From Anaerosporobacter mobilis DSM 15930 (lineage in GTDB: Bacteria; Bacillota; Clostridia; Lachnospirales; Lachnospiraceae): 64,000 nucleotides of DNA. Each line of letters opens with the position of its first letter. The first letter of the stretch is position 1. Positions 54,001-63,382 of this stretch are shown piece after piece. The DNA is taken from assembly GCF_900142955.1 (NCBI RefSeq), contig NZ_FRCP01000022.1:53874-117873 (forward strand). Direction: 5' to 3'. The position numbers and the translations under genes are program-made. The notes beneath the pieces were generated by a model, which worked only from the letters and a program-made list of their open reading frames with translations, did not search any database and was not told where the DNA came from.

Positions 54001-57000
54001 GGAGTGCCTAAACCAGGTTCCTTCACCCCCATACCAATGAAAGTGTCGTGGGTAACATTCTTCCCTGTTTTAAATTCCGCTCCTGTTGCAAGAAATACAC
54101 CTGAATTATTTCTTTGAACTCCTACATTCTCCGTATCATAAATCCTATCGGTAACCATAATTCCTGCATACTTAACATATTGACTCGGATCTGTTACTCT
54201 TGTAATGATAGTAGTACTGCCTTTTAATTTTTTATAAACGGTTGCTGCTCTGCCAACAGATCCATTTGCCCTAGCTCCTACCCCTAAAGTCAATGACGTT
54301 TTTGCACGATTGTTATAAGTCACTTTCATCTGTCCTTGATCATATGCTGTTGTTCCCCCTGCTGTCCAGTCGATTGGAAAACTTGGTGCTGTATCATTTG
54401 GTTCTTCAACAGTTATATCAAGGGTAAATACTTCCTTAAAATTATTGTTGTATACAGATACCTCCGCTGTATAAGTTGGATTCACTACCTGTGACTGCGT
54501 ATAAGAAGGTGTCCATGCCAGTATGCCAGTTGAAGTATTGTAGGTTGCTCCTTTTGGCAGATTTGTCATTGTAAAAAAAGCATTACCTGCTGGATCAGAA
54601 GGCTTTATTAATAACTCAAAAGCTTCCTCTGCTTTGACAGTAGCAGAAGCATTTAATTTACCATTCATAAATTTTCCATCTGTAAACTCAGCTCCATAAA
54701 GTAACTGAGTGGTTACTTCACTTATTTCTACGTTTGGTGCTCCTTTTACAGTAATAGTTATTGTTTTTGTTGTAGATACATTTTTACCAGAATAATTACT
54801 ACCAGTTGCACTAAATACCAAGGAATACCTTCCTGTTTGATATCTTCCCGGTGTCCATGTAAACAATCCAGTTTTCTCGTTCAGCTTCATTCCTAACTCA
54901 TCTAGTGTATATTCCCTTCCATCATTACTCCTAATAGAATCAACAGCATATGTCATATCATTCTTACTAACGCTGTCATTGACACCTCCAAAAGAGCCCG
55001 TGTCTTTTATCTCCGCTTGTACCTGCATACTCAACTTTTCTTCTGCTTTCATGGTTTTATTAGCGATTCCGCTAATAACAGGCAGATTAGTATCTTCCAT
55101 TACCTCAATTGTAATATCCGTTCCGCCATAGAAATCATTTACCCCGGTTTCTTTTGCTTTAAAGGTAAGTTGAGTTGTACCCACTTGTGTTGGCTTCCAA
55201 GTGAATACTCCATTGTTATATTCTGCTCTATCTGGTAGCGTTCCGACATATTCTATTTCACTCTTATCCAGTGGATTAACACCGAAAGCATCGAGTACGT
55301 TCAATTCTATTGTAATCTCTGTATCTTTCGAAAGAACTATATGATTTGATTCTATTGAAGAATTACCGCTAGTTATTTTAGCTACATCAAAAACAGGCGT
55401 TGTGTTATAGAAATCACCAGACTTAAATACTCCTCCGGTAGCTAAAGCAAGTCCAACATACCATTTGACGCCAGCACCAGTTGTATAATCCTGCCACCAG
55501 TACTTCGTATCAAAATCACGGCTTATTGTACTATGCAGAATCCATTGATTAGCAGTAGGGTACGATGTATCGTTATCACTGGCAGGAGCATAGTATAATA
55601 AGAATTCCTGCTTATCAGTTTTCGTTACTAATTTCAAATAATAATCTCCATTCGGAACAACTTTTTCATTCCATCGGGCACTTTGCCCAGCTTTATAATG
55701 GGTCTGTGCAAACAAGCCATACGTTTCATTCATCATAAAAGCGGTATGTCTGTTAGACGTTGCATCAAAACCATCACGAATCATTAACGCAGTCCCTATA
55801 TTATTTGTAAAATCTGATTTCTTAATTTTTGTAATAAATACGCCATCGGTTGCAGCGTCTACTTCCTGATACATAAACCGAAATGAATTTCCATCGGTTG
55901 CCCAGATTCTATTTCCATCGGTATTCAAGGATAAAGTGGAGCCCGACTCTAAACTATACCCTGTCGTACGTGTATTGATATCTGTATTCTTCCATACTGA
56001 ATTTGCAATTCTAACGCTACCTGGGTCCACCTCCGCACTAACGGTATCCGAAGCTTTACCAGCTTGTTTCTTAACGTTCAAAGGTACTACTTTAAAATAC
56101 CAAAGCCCATCTGTTCCGTCTGTTAAGTTTTCTATCGTATACTTATAATCACGAAGGACTGTAACAAGAGCAGTCCATCCCTCTGTTACTCCTATAATGT
56201 TATTATTTTCATCTTTGATGACTGGATCTGTATTCGCTAGTTCTGCTTCCTTAGTATAGTAGACATGAAAGGTGTCTGAATAAGTAATGTTGGTCCAATT
56301 TAATGTTATATTACACAAAACATTATCACTAGATGCCGTTACCTTTGTCTTACCTGGAATTCCCGCTCCTAGATTCTCCGCATTATTTAATGAAATATTG
56401 TCTACCCTTCCAACAGTTGAAGACGCAACACCTACGTATACCGCATCTGCCATAGGTATATAGAACAGACCTAAATCATCTTCACTGAATCTTTCCCAAC
56501 CTGTCGTTCCTAGATAATATGGGGTTCCCACTTCATCAGCCGTATTATAACGAAGTTGGTCTACTTCTCCAATTGGAATCCATTCTACGTTTGTCTTTTC
56601 CTCGCCTTTACCGACAAAGACATATACATAGAATCCTTTTCTCTCTACCTTAATCCACTGTGCACCTTCCACTGTTCCTGTCACGTCTAATGGATTCATA
56701 TCATTATATACATTATAGAAATCTGGCACCATATTAAACTTCTTAATAATACTTGGGTACTGGCGATAAGAGAAGTGATATGTCCCTGTATCTGGATTCA
56801 GTGAGATAAAACCGCCTCTGGTCAGCTTTGTTATACTCTCTTTGAACATTACACCCGTGTTATCCCCGGATTCCACCTTGGCAACATACGTAAAATCTCC
56901 GGTGGTTTCTATACTATCCATATCTTCTAAGCTTGCGGTTACCTGCTTTTCTTCCCCAGTTTTCAACTTCAGGGAATATGTTGAAAGGCTTGCCACCTCT

Positions 57001-60000
57001 CCATCTGTTATATTGGTTGTATGAGCAAACAATAATGCACCATCATTCTGTGTCGTTCCTGTGAATTCAATAGCAGCTGATTCAACCACACTTGCTTGTA
57101 TATTCTCTGTAGTTCCATCTACATCCATTACAGCCCAGTTTCCTTGTAGAATATCTTCGGTTTTGGTTGCTGCTATTTTTGTATACACCGATGGATTACC
57201 GCTTACACCATGCTTATTAACACCGACCACACGGTAATAGTATACTTTACCTGCTATAATCGTATCATCCACATATACATTCTTATCACTTTCTACCGTC
57301 CCAACCAATTCACCTAAATTCTCTGCCACCTCGGAACGATATACCTGATATTCTTTGTTTGTATATCCACCATGTGTCCAACTTACTGCTACTATGTTTC
57401 CATCAGCAACGGCTGTGGTGAAGATAGATGCCATAGGAATATCACTAATATAGGATTCAGCTCCTAAATCCAGTACTGCACAACTATAGGCTGGTATTGT
57501 CACCTTACCATTCAAAACGGTAAGATTCTTGCCAGATACCAAATCCTTTACTGTATCTGCCGTGTAAGATGAAGGCAGTACTACTGCATAATCTTTCGCA
57601 TTATTAGAATCCACTCTAGTTGTATTCATTGCTATAACATATTGGTTATACTGGAACGAATAAAACTCTCCGTATCCACCAAAAGGAGAACCTGATTTGG
57701 TAGGCTGCACCTGATAATCCTCCTCAGAATCACTGAACTTGGCTACTGGAAGGATTTCTCCGTATTTAGCATTAATCACTTGATCTGGAAATACAGTAAC
57801 CGGATCATAAGCTATATCATAATTTGCCCAATCTGTTTCTGTATTCCAGAAGCCAGATGGGGTATATCCAACTTCATGTTCTACCATTGCAATAGTGTCA
57901 TACTCACTATTTATCGTATGAATTCTGCTCATCCCATTCAAACCTGGATCTGATTTGTACTGAAGCTCAATGTAATAGGTAGTATCTTCATTACGGAACA
58001 TAACAACCGAATCATCAATATCATAGAATGTAGTTTCGTTTAACTGGTTCTTAACTGCTTCTGTATAACTATTAAAACTTCCCTTATCTACACCAAGTGC
58101 CTCTAGTTCTGCTTCAGAATACCAATCTACATTCGTACCAGGCATCAGCGCCCCATTGGCAGTTTCTGATTTCACATACTGATATCCAGAAGCAGTATAG
58201 ATATCTGCCCAGGAAGAGGCTCCCATCTTCGAAACATATTGACCATCCATTAGCATCTGTTTTGCATAATTTACGGCATTGTTTGCATATTCCAAATTGG
58301 TAAGATACATTTCCTCACCAAACATCTGAGTAAACTCCGACTGTCTATCTACTAATATCTTCTTTAGATACGCCATGGTAAATGGTTTATTCTCATTGGA
58401 AGAAGAATCTAATGTTCCTAGATAACCTACCTTATAAGGATAATATGGTCCACGACATTCTATGGTTGCTTCTAGTGACATGACCCGGTTCCCATAACTA
58501 TCTACGGCAGCATATCTCATATGAGTTCTTGCGTTGCTGGCTTCAAGATAAAGTTTTAGAAAATTAAGATCTTTTGTTAAGCGATATGCTTCCACAAGCA
58601 TGTCGCTATGTTCTCCATAACCTGCTGCATAGGTTGTCTCTCTTGTTAAGCCTGCATCTGTTACCATATAATAGTTTTCTCCGAATACTTTTCTGTATTC
58701 TCCATTATAGATACGATTTCCTGTCATAGTTTCGGTATTCTTATCTCCAGTATTACCTGTAGTAGAATACACGTTGTTAAATGCCCCAATATTCTCTATG
58801 ACTAAATCACCATTATATTTCCCATCTGAATTTCCTACCGCTTCTACTGTTCCATCAATTACATCTATGTCCAGATAAGCCCATACCCCCATACTTCTGT
58901 ATAGGAATCGGATTGCAGAACTCATATCTTCTGCTTTTTCTGAGCCGATTGCCATCAATCCTGCGTTGGATAACCATGCCCCTAGCATCTGAAACATTAC
59001 TTGATTCGTTAGCGGAGTAAGTGTATACGCATGTGTTCTTGCATAATTGAAATTTAGCCAAAGTATTTCTTCATATGCCGTCTTTCTTGAAGTTTCTCCA
59101 TGCCCTTCTATGTATTCCTTCTGTACTTTCTCTAAGCGAAAAGGTTGATCTGGCGTTAAAAATTTCGCTACGCTTGAAAATGTTTCTTGCCAATTGATCT
59201 TTTCATTCCCCTTCAACCATGATTCAAAGTCTGTATAGGAAGTTCCTAGTTCTATCGCCCTTCCAGTTTCAAACATTTCATATACTACGTACAGAGCCTC
59301 TCCCATACCTTGATAGAAACCACCCCAAGATGATTGATGCCCTCCTGTTTGTATAGTAGCAGGTCGGTTTAGGTAATTAATAACCAGACGGTCGCAACCA
59401 TTTCGAATGGCATCAATAATATTATCAAAACCGACCTCCTTAATAACTTCATCATATTCCTTAGATTCTGACATCATATCTACGATGGTTCGCATATTGT
59501 TGGTATTCTTAACATTTTGAGAATAAGGCATCAGCATCGTACCACTACCCGCCGCATTATCAGTATGCGTCCATGTAGTAGTCTTATAACCATCTCCTCC
59601 TGATGTGGCTACTACGGTTTCTAATATACTCTTTGCTTTTGCCGCAAGATTAGTTATTACCACTTCTTCTTCCGTAGTCGTTGCCACGGAATTAACCGAC
59701 GGCAAATACCTTGAGGACTTTGTTGTATCCTTAATTACCTTGTCTGCCAAAGAAGCAGTGGTATGAACATAACCATAGTAATATCCTGCTGACTGTTGAT
59801 CCATCTTCCTATAAAAGTGTTTCTCCACAGAACCTGCTCCATAAGGATAGGTATCCGCTCCCGTCTTTATAGATACTGTTAACTCTGTTTTTCCTTTGGT
59901 TTTTTCAATTGGTATCGGAACTGTACTATAATAGAATCTACCGCCAGCCGGTTGGTCCGATGTTCTTGTAGTAATTACCAAAGGTGATTTGAATATAATT

Positions 60001-60419
60001 TCATTATCAATTGCCAGATATGTCTTCATGATTGGTATATCAGAACCCCATAATTTTAAAGTGAAATAATTCTGTGCATCTGGATCCACTTTAATCGTAA
60101 ATGCAATTTCACCACCCCAATATTCCACAACCTCTTTTGGTAGTGAAACTCTGGCATTCTCACCACTCTCACCAGTAATGATCTGGCTATATGTGGAATC
60201 CATCTTATGCGCTTTTTCATCTTTAGAATCCCCCAAATCAATTGTGTCAATAACCCCATATGTTCCCCATACATCTTGGTAGCTAGTAGAAGTTATGGTA
60301 TCTTCATTCACCGTTTCAGCATTGGATTGGATTACCATGCTATCAAGGGGAACTGCTGTGACCATAACGATCGTAGCCAAACATACCGATATCTGCCTTC
60401 TTAACCTCATTAAGTGCAT
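51033..60419 (-). CDS. Giant secreted multidomain protein, putative polysaccharide lyase
   Basis: The ATG at 60419 has AAGGAGGAGG upstream; the product is 3,128 residues. A signal peptide (1 to about 34, ending near SNAET) leads to a beta-sandwich (about 55-210) and a large alpha/alpha-type region with conserved-looking TGGHQSSWGGFYQGMGEAL (near 363) and YAAGYGEHSDML (near 600), running to a C-terminal beta domain ending near 985. Then follow an FN3 domain (about 1000-1085), three LamG-like sandwiches alternating with FN3 and putative Ig (He_PIG, FTWTP motif) domains (about 1090-2330), a BIG2 domain (about 2330-2420), a DNRLRE-like sandwich (about 2420-2620), an acidic Gln/Glu linker, and further BIG2-like modules to the end. 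No LPXTG, SLH or dockerin is seen. The fold and neighbours suggest a lyase of acidic polysaccharides; the family is unassigned. Confidence 0.85.
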   Translation of the reverse strand: MHLMRLRRQISVCLATIVMVTAVPLDSMVIQSNAETVNEDTITSTSYQDVWGTYGVIDTIDLGDSKDEKAHKMDSTYSQIITGESGENARVSLPKEVVEYWGGEIAFTIKVDPDAQNYFTLKLWGSDIPIMKTYLAIDNEIIFKSPLVITTRTSDQPAGGRFYYSTVPIPIEKTKGKTELTVSIKTGADTYPYGAGSVEKHFYRKMDQQSAGYYYGYVHTTASLADKVIKDTTKSSRYLPSVNSVATTTEEEVVITNLAAKAKSILETVVATSGGDGYKTTTWTHTDNAAGSGTMLMPYSQNVKNTNNMRTIVDMMSESKEYDEVIKEVGFDNIIDAIRNGCDRLVINYLNRPATIQTGGHQSSWGGFYQGMGEALYVVYEMFETGRAIELGTSYTDFESWLKGNEKINWQETFSSVAKFLTPDQPFRLEKVQKEYIEGHGETSRKTAYEEILWLNFNYARTHAYTLTPLTNQVMFQMLGAWLSNAGLMAIGSEKAEDMSSAIRFLYRSMGVWAYLDIDVIDGTVEAVGNSDGKYNGDLVIENIGAFNNVYSTTGNTGDKNTETMTGNRIYNGEYRKVFGENYYMVTDAGLTRETTYAAGYGEHSDMLVEAYRLTKDLNFLKLYLEASNARTHMRYAAVDSYGNRVMSLEATIECRGPYYPYKVGYLGTLDSSSNENKPFTMAYLKKILVDRQSEFTQMFGEEMYLTNLEYANNAVNYAKQMLMDGQYVSKMGASSWADIYTASGYQYVKSETANGALMPGTNVDWYSEAELEALGVDKGSFNSYTEAVKNQLNETTFYDIDDSVVMFRNEDTTYYIELQYKSDPGLNGMSRIHTINSEYDTIAMVEHEVGYTPSGFWNTETDWANYDIAYDPVTVFPDQVINAKYGEILPVAKFSDSEEDYQVQPTKSGSPFGGYGEFYSFQYNQYVIAMNTTRVDSNNAKDYAVVLPSSYTADTVKDLVSGKNLTVLNGKVTIPAYSCAVLDLGAESYISDIPMASIFTTAVADGNIVAVSWTHGGYTNKEYQVYRSEVAENLGELVGTVESDKNVYVDDTIIAGKVYYYRVVGVNKHGVSGNPSVYTKIAATKTEDILQGNWAVMDVDGTTENIQASVVESAAIEFTGTTQNDGALLFAHTTNITDGEVASLSTYSLKLKTGEEKQVTASLEDMDSIETTGDFTYVAKVESGDNTGVMFKESITKLTRGGFISLNPDTGTYHFSYRQYPSIIKKFNMVPDFYNVYNDMNPLDVTGTVEGAQWIKVERKGFYVYVFVGKGEEKTNVEWIPIGEVDQLRYNTADEVGTPYYLGTTGWERFSEDDLGLFYIPMADAVYVGVASSTVGRVDNISLNNAENLGAGIPGKTKVTASSDNVLCNITLNWTNITYSDTFHVYYTKEAELANTDPVIKDENNNIIGVTEGWTALVTVLRDYKYTIENLTDGTDGLWYFKVVPLNVKKQAGKASDTVSAEVDPGSVRIANSVWKNTDINTRTTGYSLESGSTLSLNTDGNRIWATDGNSFRFMYQEVDAATDGVFITKIKKSDFTNNIGTALMIRDGFDATSNRHTAFMMNETYGLFAQTHYKAGQSARWNEKVVPNGDYYLKLVTKTDKQEFLLYYAPASDNDTSYPTANQWILHSTISRDFDTKYWWQDYTTGAGVKWYVGLALATGGVFKSGDFYNTTPVFDVAKITSGNSSIESNHIVLSKDTEITIELNVLDAFGVNPLDKSEIEYVGTLPDRAEYNNGVFTWKPTQVGTTQLTFKAKETGVNDFYGGTDITIEVMEDTNLPVISGIANKTMKAEEKLSMQVQAEIKDTGSFGGVNDSVSKNDMTYAVDSIRSNDGREYTLDELGMKLNEKTGLFTWTPGRYQTGRYSLVFSATGSNYSGKNVSTTKTITITVKGAPNVEISEVTTQLLYGAEFTDGKFMNGKLNASATVKAEEAFELLIKPSDPAGNAFFTMTNLPKGATYNTSTGILAWTPSYTQSQVVNPTYTAEVSVYNNNFKEVFTLDITVEEPNDTAPSFPIDWTAGGTTAYDQGQMKVTYNNRAKTSLTLGVGARANGSVGRAATVYKKLKGSTTIITRVTDPSQYVKYAGIMVTDRIYDTENVGVQRNNSGVFLATGAEFKTGKNVTHDTFIGMGVKEPGLGTPYDNAYQTIYPSDITATAGELKPVFLKLEYAVQIDGTAMVTGAYSYDGTNWTDIMDQATPSNKATYIYSADMVKNGIYAAIFTSANNSANLTTTFDNIQVSTNEIKEVLSVGEEKQINGYAVHPFDEVTYSYKIFEADGVTEIMDSGAKVDTDGMFTWTPTAKGTYKLVITAESKLCDMENSQTYLLEVSNPATNLTLDKETLNMILGGTTQTLTASLTPGDAEDTITWTSSDSSVVTVIPGTPANTATLKQVKKGTATITVTSSGGLRKTCNVTVSSNYIEGQSLNGLFYDTYLNKGTTSSSALVNANMLSIFGRGRYSIFDLDISNVDENTDKAELKLHFATNKGNPTNSGVTSEFYAYPVPEVLSEDAAYAMDFVKLGISIDTNDSVTNLDQLTSNGAVRILWDESASKTPNQSTTDYTTIDLTELVKSYKQNNPTANAMTFCLFASNGKGGAFEFYSSRNSGTANSNKVPMFEVTPAAGDANGIDLTEVQIETDQVEEGQTGEVQQGEGLIEEDQTSEEQQKEGRIVTEPTDVSMFSVKTMMEEMKSEDPEAVESIATLETDCEVNWTIADSTIAKTLVGEDSKTVSIMGLRAGTTVLTATINGRYVATCRVTVERNTDNGNGDNTSGESEENTGTDSAETISKQTIRVDITGSDSTVFVTLNEKGYKSEIAASTPKNPYQLKFDLPSSMIINQIKSDSVKNVKVVVTIPDSFIGNESIVMNDIAVSKQILMAAKENNKTITLAVNSQSQKLLYQWTIKANDLTKALIHDGISFGTKVTGANTNPAVKKVLTSDTKNTSGVVVTIAPEKVLPVQVTSKVYIGEQAGVKPGKKVYVYYYNNTTKKLDTIPGGYSLVIDAVGYLSLPIIKGGDYVVLAKKADTKVITSLLNQVRITKSMTLKKGKTSTIIPVLPDWLEKVNTMTSTTKFSCVGAVTITYTSNNTSVVSIGKTSGKITAKKKGKAIITATVTLYSGKIKTYKTKVTVK

Positions 60420-60458
60420 ATTCTGCCTCCTCCTTTTGATGATACTATCATCTATAAA

Positions 60459-60486
60459 GTTATACATTACTCCTGTATTGTATCAA
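60459..60486 (-). promoter_or_regulatory. Candidate promoter of the giant gene
   Basis: On the minus strand, TTGATA (60481-60486), a 16-base spacer and TATAAC (60459-60464). The start codon is 40 bases downstream. This would let the giant gene be transcribed independently of GH28. Confidence 0.5.
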
Positions 60487-60638
60487 CGATAATTCAGTCA
60501 AAATAGGTAGTTTTTTAAGATTGTAACACTTCTTTTTAAGCAAAATATACAATTTTATATTAATTACTAACCACTCATATAAATAATTATTTACGAATAT
60601 CAATAATTTAAGCAAAATCCGGTTTAAATTACTAAGTT

Positions 60639-61997
60639 CTATATTGTAATTTCCTTATGTAGTATACTGCATTTTTCCAAAATTACCGCCTCTCTTTCAT
60701 CTTGCTGCATCGCATGAAATTGGACAGATTTCAAAGATACCCCTCTCACATTTCTAATATCCATGAAGGTTGCCCTACTCCAATCAGGAAAGTAATTTTC
60801 TGAGCATGATATTCCCGGATGTATCTTCTGATCCAACACCTCAGGGTATTCTTCTGGAATTTCTTCTCTTTTCACACCGCCAATAGTTGTATATACAAGA
60901 TGATCAATCATTATCTGCTCAATTGGATGATTATCTTCTGCATCCATACGAATACCATTAAAACGAGGACTTCCCATAATATCTTTATGAAAACGCAAAT
61001 GCGTCTCTTTCATCTCTTCATCATCGGTTGCAAATATATTAGAAAAAAGGATTCGTTTCATTGTTCCAATATCCGGCATGTCCGTTAATTCCACTGAACT
61101 ACCTAATCCGCCTGGTAAGAAGCGATTGTTGAGAATGGCATAGATTGGCCTTCTTACATTACGCATCACAATATTACTCACCATAATATCAGAGATGTTC
61201 CCACCTTCTGTACATTCTAATTTAATCCCTTCTCTCCATACATTGTACATCGTACAATTATGGATCGTAACCTCTGAGATGCTTCCTATAGATTTCAGTC
61301 CGATACGAATTGCTGCACAGATAGAGGTAAATTCACAATTGAAGATATGAATATTCTTCACCGGGTACTCTTTACTACTAGCTTGTAGACACAAATTATC
61401 ATCCGTTCCTTTAATTCTGCAGTTATTGACAAACACATGACTACATCCATCAAAGTCAAGCCCATCCCCGTTGTATCTTTTTTCATTACAGATATCTAAT
61501 CCCTCTGTCCATATATAGCTGCTGTCAAGGAATGCGATTGTCCACGCAGCAGAGTCATATAACTTCAAATCAGAGATATGAATATGACTGCAACGTAATA
61601 ATCGAATCATCATGGGGCGATAGATACTTCCTTCATTTGGAAATGCTTCTGCATTGCCATTTATCTCTCCATGCCCATATAAGCCAATATTCTCTGCCTC
61701 CTGTGCATAGATAAAACAACGGTCCATGTCCTTTTCATTCCGATAACGGTTATAGTGAGTGTCCGCTCCATAATCTTCTATATTCGGACTCGCAAGTAAT
61801 TTAGCCGAAACTGCGATTTCTATATAAACATTGGATCTTAGATAAAGAGTTCCTGATACAAAAGTTCCTTCTTCAAGTAGAACAGTTCCTCCACCTTGTT
61901 TGTTACATAGGTTAATTGCCTCCTGAATTGCTTTCGTATCTTTTGTTACACCATCTGCCTTTGCTCCAAAATCTTTTGCATTATAATATGTTTTCAT
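60639..61997 (-). CDS. GH28-like right-handed beta-helix enzyme, cytoplasmic and atypical
   Basis: A 452-residue protein without signal peptide. The N-terminus (YYNAKDFGAKADGVTKDTKA) and AIQEAINLCNKQGGGTVLLE are the usual start of GH28 and related beta-helix enzymes. The catalytic region shows NGDG (176-179, Asp178) and TDDN (Asp199, Asp200). However the GHG motif expected around residue 225-235 is absent (ICAAIRIGLKSIGS), and the RIK motif reads GIK (257-259). It could be a rhamnogalacturonan- or oligogalacturonide-type hydrolase, or another beta-helix activity on imported oligosaccharides. It lies between GH88 and the giant gene. Confidence 0.82.
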   Translation of the reverse strand: MKTYYNAKDFGAKADGVTKDTKAIQEAINLCNKQGGGTVLLEEGTFVSGTLYLRSNVYIEIAVSAKLLASPNIEDYGADTHYNRYRNEKDMDRCFIYAQEAENIGLYGHGEINGNAEAFPNEGSIYRPMMIRLLRCSHIHISDLKLYDSAAWTIAFLDSSYIWTEGLDICNEKRYNGDGLDFDGCSHVFVNNCRIKGTDDNLCLQASSKEYPVKNIHIFNCEFTSICAAIRIGLKSIGSISEVTIHNCTMYNVWREGIKLECTEGGNISDIMVSNIVMRNVRRPIYAILNNRFLPGGLGSSVELTDMPDIGTMKRILFSNIFATDDEEMKETHLRFHKDIMGSPRFNGIRMDAEDNHPIEQIMIDHLVYTTIGGVKREEIPEEYPEVLDQKIHPGISCSENYFPDWSRATFMDIRNVRGVSLKSVQFHAMQQDEREAVILEKCSILHKEITI

Positions 61998-62079
61998 AAT
62001 CTTTCTCCTTTAACTATTTTTTTATTCACTCTTAATCTTATCCTGTACTGTTTTATATACTAACCGTTCCATATAATAA

Positions 62080-62130
62080 ATCCCCATGCAAACTTCAGTA
62101 TTACAATTACTGACAAGTATGCATAGGGAT
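62080..62130 (-). other. Intercistronic hairpin between GH88 and GH28 genes
   Basis: On the minus strand ATCCCTATGCA...TCAGTA pairs with TACTGA...TGCATGGGGAT with a few wobbles and bulges, followed by TTATTATA. It could be a weak terminator or a processing site. Confidence 0.5.
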
Positions 62131-62227
62131 GCAAGCAATTACCTACTCTAAAGTAAGTTTTTATTTTTATTGAAATTGACGAGATAATGTTAAATTTGAT
62201 TTTTACATTTGAGTCTGATTATGATAT

Positions 62228-63382
62228 TTACCAAATGAAGAAATCTTCTCCTTTTAACTTAAACATTGCTTCCATAAAATAAAAATCTCCATATGTAAAA
62301 TTCTCATGCTTAACCGGGCTATGGTATGCACCTGTACAATTTTGTAATATACCATCATTATCACAATCAAAGTTGCAACGACTTTGTTCTAATGCTTTAA
62401 GCATCTTAATAGCCGCATTAATATAAACATCTTTCTCATATTCTCCTACTAGCTTTGCAATCTCAATTAATCCACAGGCAGCCACTGCTGCCGCAATAGA
62501 ATCCTCCCATACCGGCTCTTTTGGCTGTCTGAAATCAACAGGAATAATTCCATTTTCCGGAATATTGGCCATAAAGTAATGGGCTACTCTCTTTGCTGTA
62601 TCCAGATATTCTTTTTTTTCACTATGCAGATAACTGATAACAAAGCCATAAAGTGCCCAAGTCTGACCTCTTGTCCAAGAAGATCCATCTTCGTATCCTT
62701 GTCCTCCATAGGTTCTTACAACTCCTCCGTGAAATGGGTCAAATTCCACTATATGATTCACAGAACCATCTGGACGAATAAAGGTGTCCATAACCGTATC
62801 GGCATGTATCATAGCAATCTGTTTAAATCTTGGATCTGCAGTCTCTTCCGAAGCCCAGTATAGGAGAGGTATATTAAACAAACAATCGATTATTGCCCAG
62901 CCTCTTGTGTCATCTTCACCAACGTTATTCCACGCCCGAATAAACTTACCAGCTGGGTTAAATCTTCCAGCTAGAAGATTCGCCGCATGTAATGCTCTTC
63001 TTCTTGCCTCTGGATTCTTTGTCAGTCTGTAATCTGCCACTGCTGTTGGAAGCCACATAAATCCAACATCATGATGAAGACCATAGTAATATTCAAAACA
63101 ACGATCTAGTTTTTTCTCCGAGACTCTTGCTATATCTGCATACTTCTCTTCTTTCGTTTCATGATACATTAGCCACATCATCCCACCCCAGAATCCGTTT
63201 GTCCACCAATTAATTCCATCATCATCATTCCAGTCCAATGTCTCCATAGAACGATCATCATGTACTCCATCCACTGCTTTGGCTGGTATCTTATCCTTAC
63301 TTCGTTCACTCACCACTTCTATCTTATTGGTTATTCTTTGAATTACCGAATCTGCCCAAGTTTTATCGTTGTCTGTTACCAT
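62228..63382 (-). CDS. Glycoside hydrolase family 88 unsaturated glucuronyl/uronyl hydrolase
   Basis: The ATG at 63382 is spaced nine bases from AGGAG; a GTG two codons earlier is too close to it. The 384-residue cytoplasmic alpha/alpha-barrel enzyme removes the 4,5-unsaturated uronic acid that polysaccharide lyases leave at the non-reducing end. The two catalytic-type Asp residues are Asp105 (HHDVGFMWLPTA) and Asp166 (GWAIIDCLFNIPLLYWAS). NGFWGGMMWLMYHET and GSSWTRGQTWALYGF also match the family. GH88 enzymes act on products of glycosaminoglycan, gellan, xanthan or ulvan-type lyases, so this gene argues that a lyase acts upstream in the pathway. It is the first gene of the locus. Confidence 0.92.
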   Translation of the reverse strand: MVTDNDKTWADSVIQRITNKIEVVSERSKDKIPAKAVDGVHDDRSMETLDWNDDDGINWWTNGFWGGMMWLMYHETKEEKYADIARVSEKKLDRCFEYYYGLHHDVGFMWLPTAVADYRLTKNPEARRRALHAANLLAGRFNPAGKFIRAWNNVGEDDTRGWAIIDCLFNIPLLYWASEETADPRFKQIAMIHADTVMDTFIRPDGSVNHIVEFDPFHGGVVRTYGGQGYEDGSSWTRGQTWALYGFVISYLHSEKKEYLDTAKRVAHYFMANIPENGIIPVDFRQPKEPVWEDSIAAAVAACGLIEIAKLVGEYEKDVYINAAIKMLKALEQSRCNFDCDNDGILQNCTGAYHSPVKHENFTYGDFYFMEAMFKLKGEDFFIW

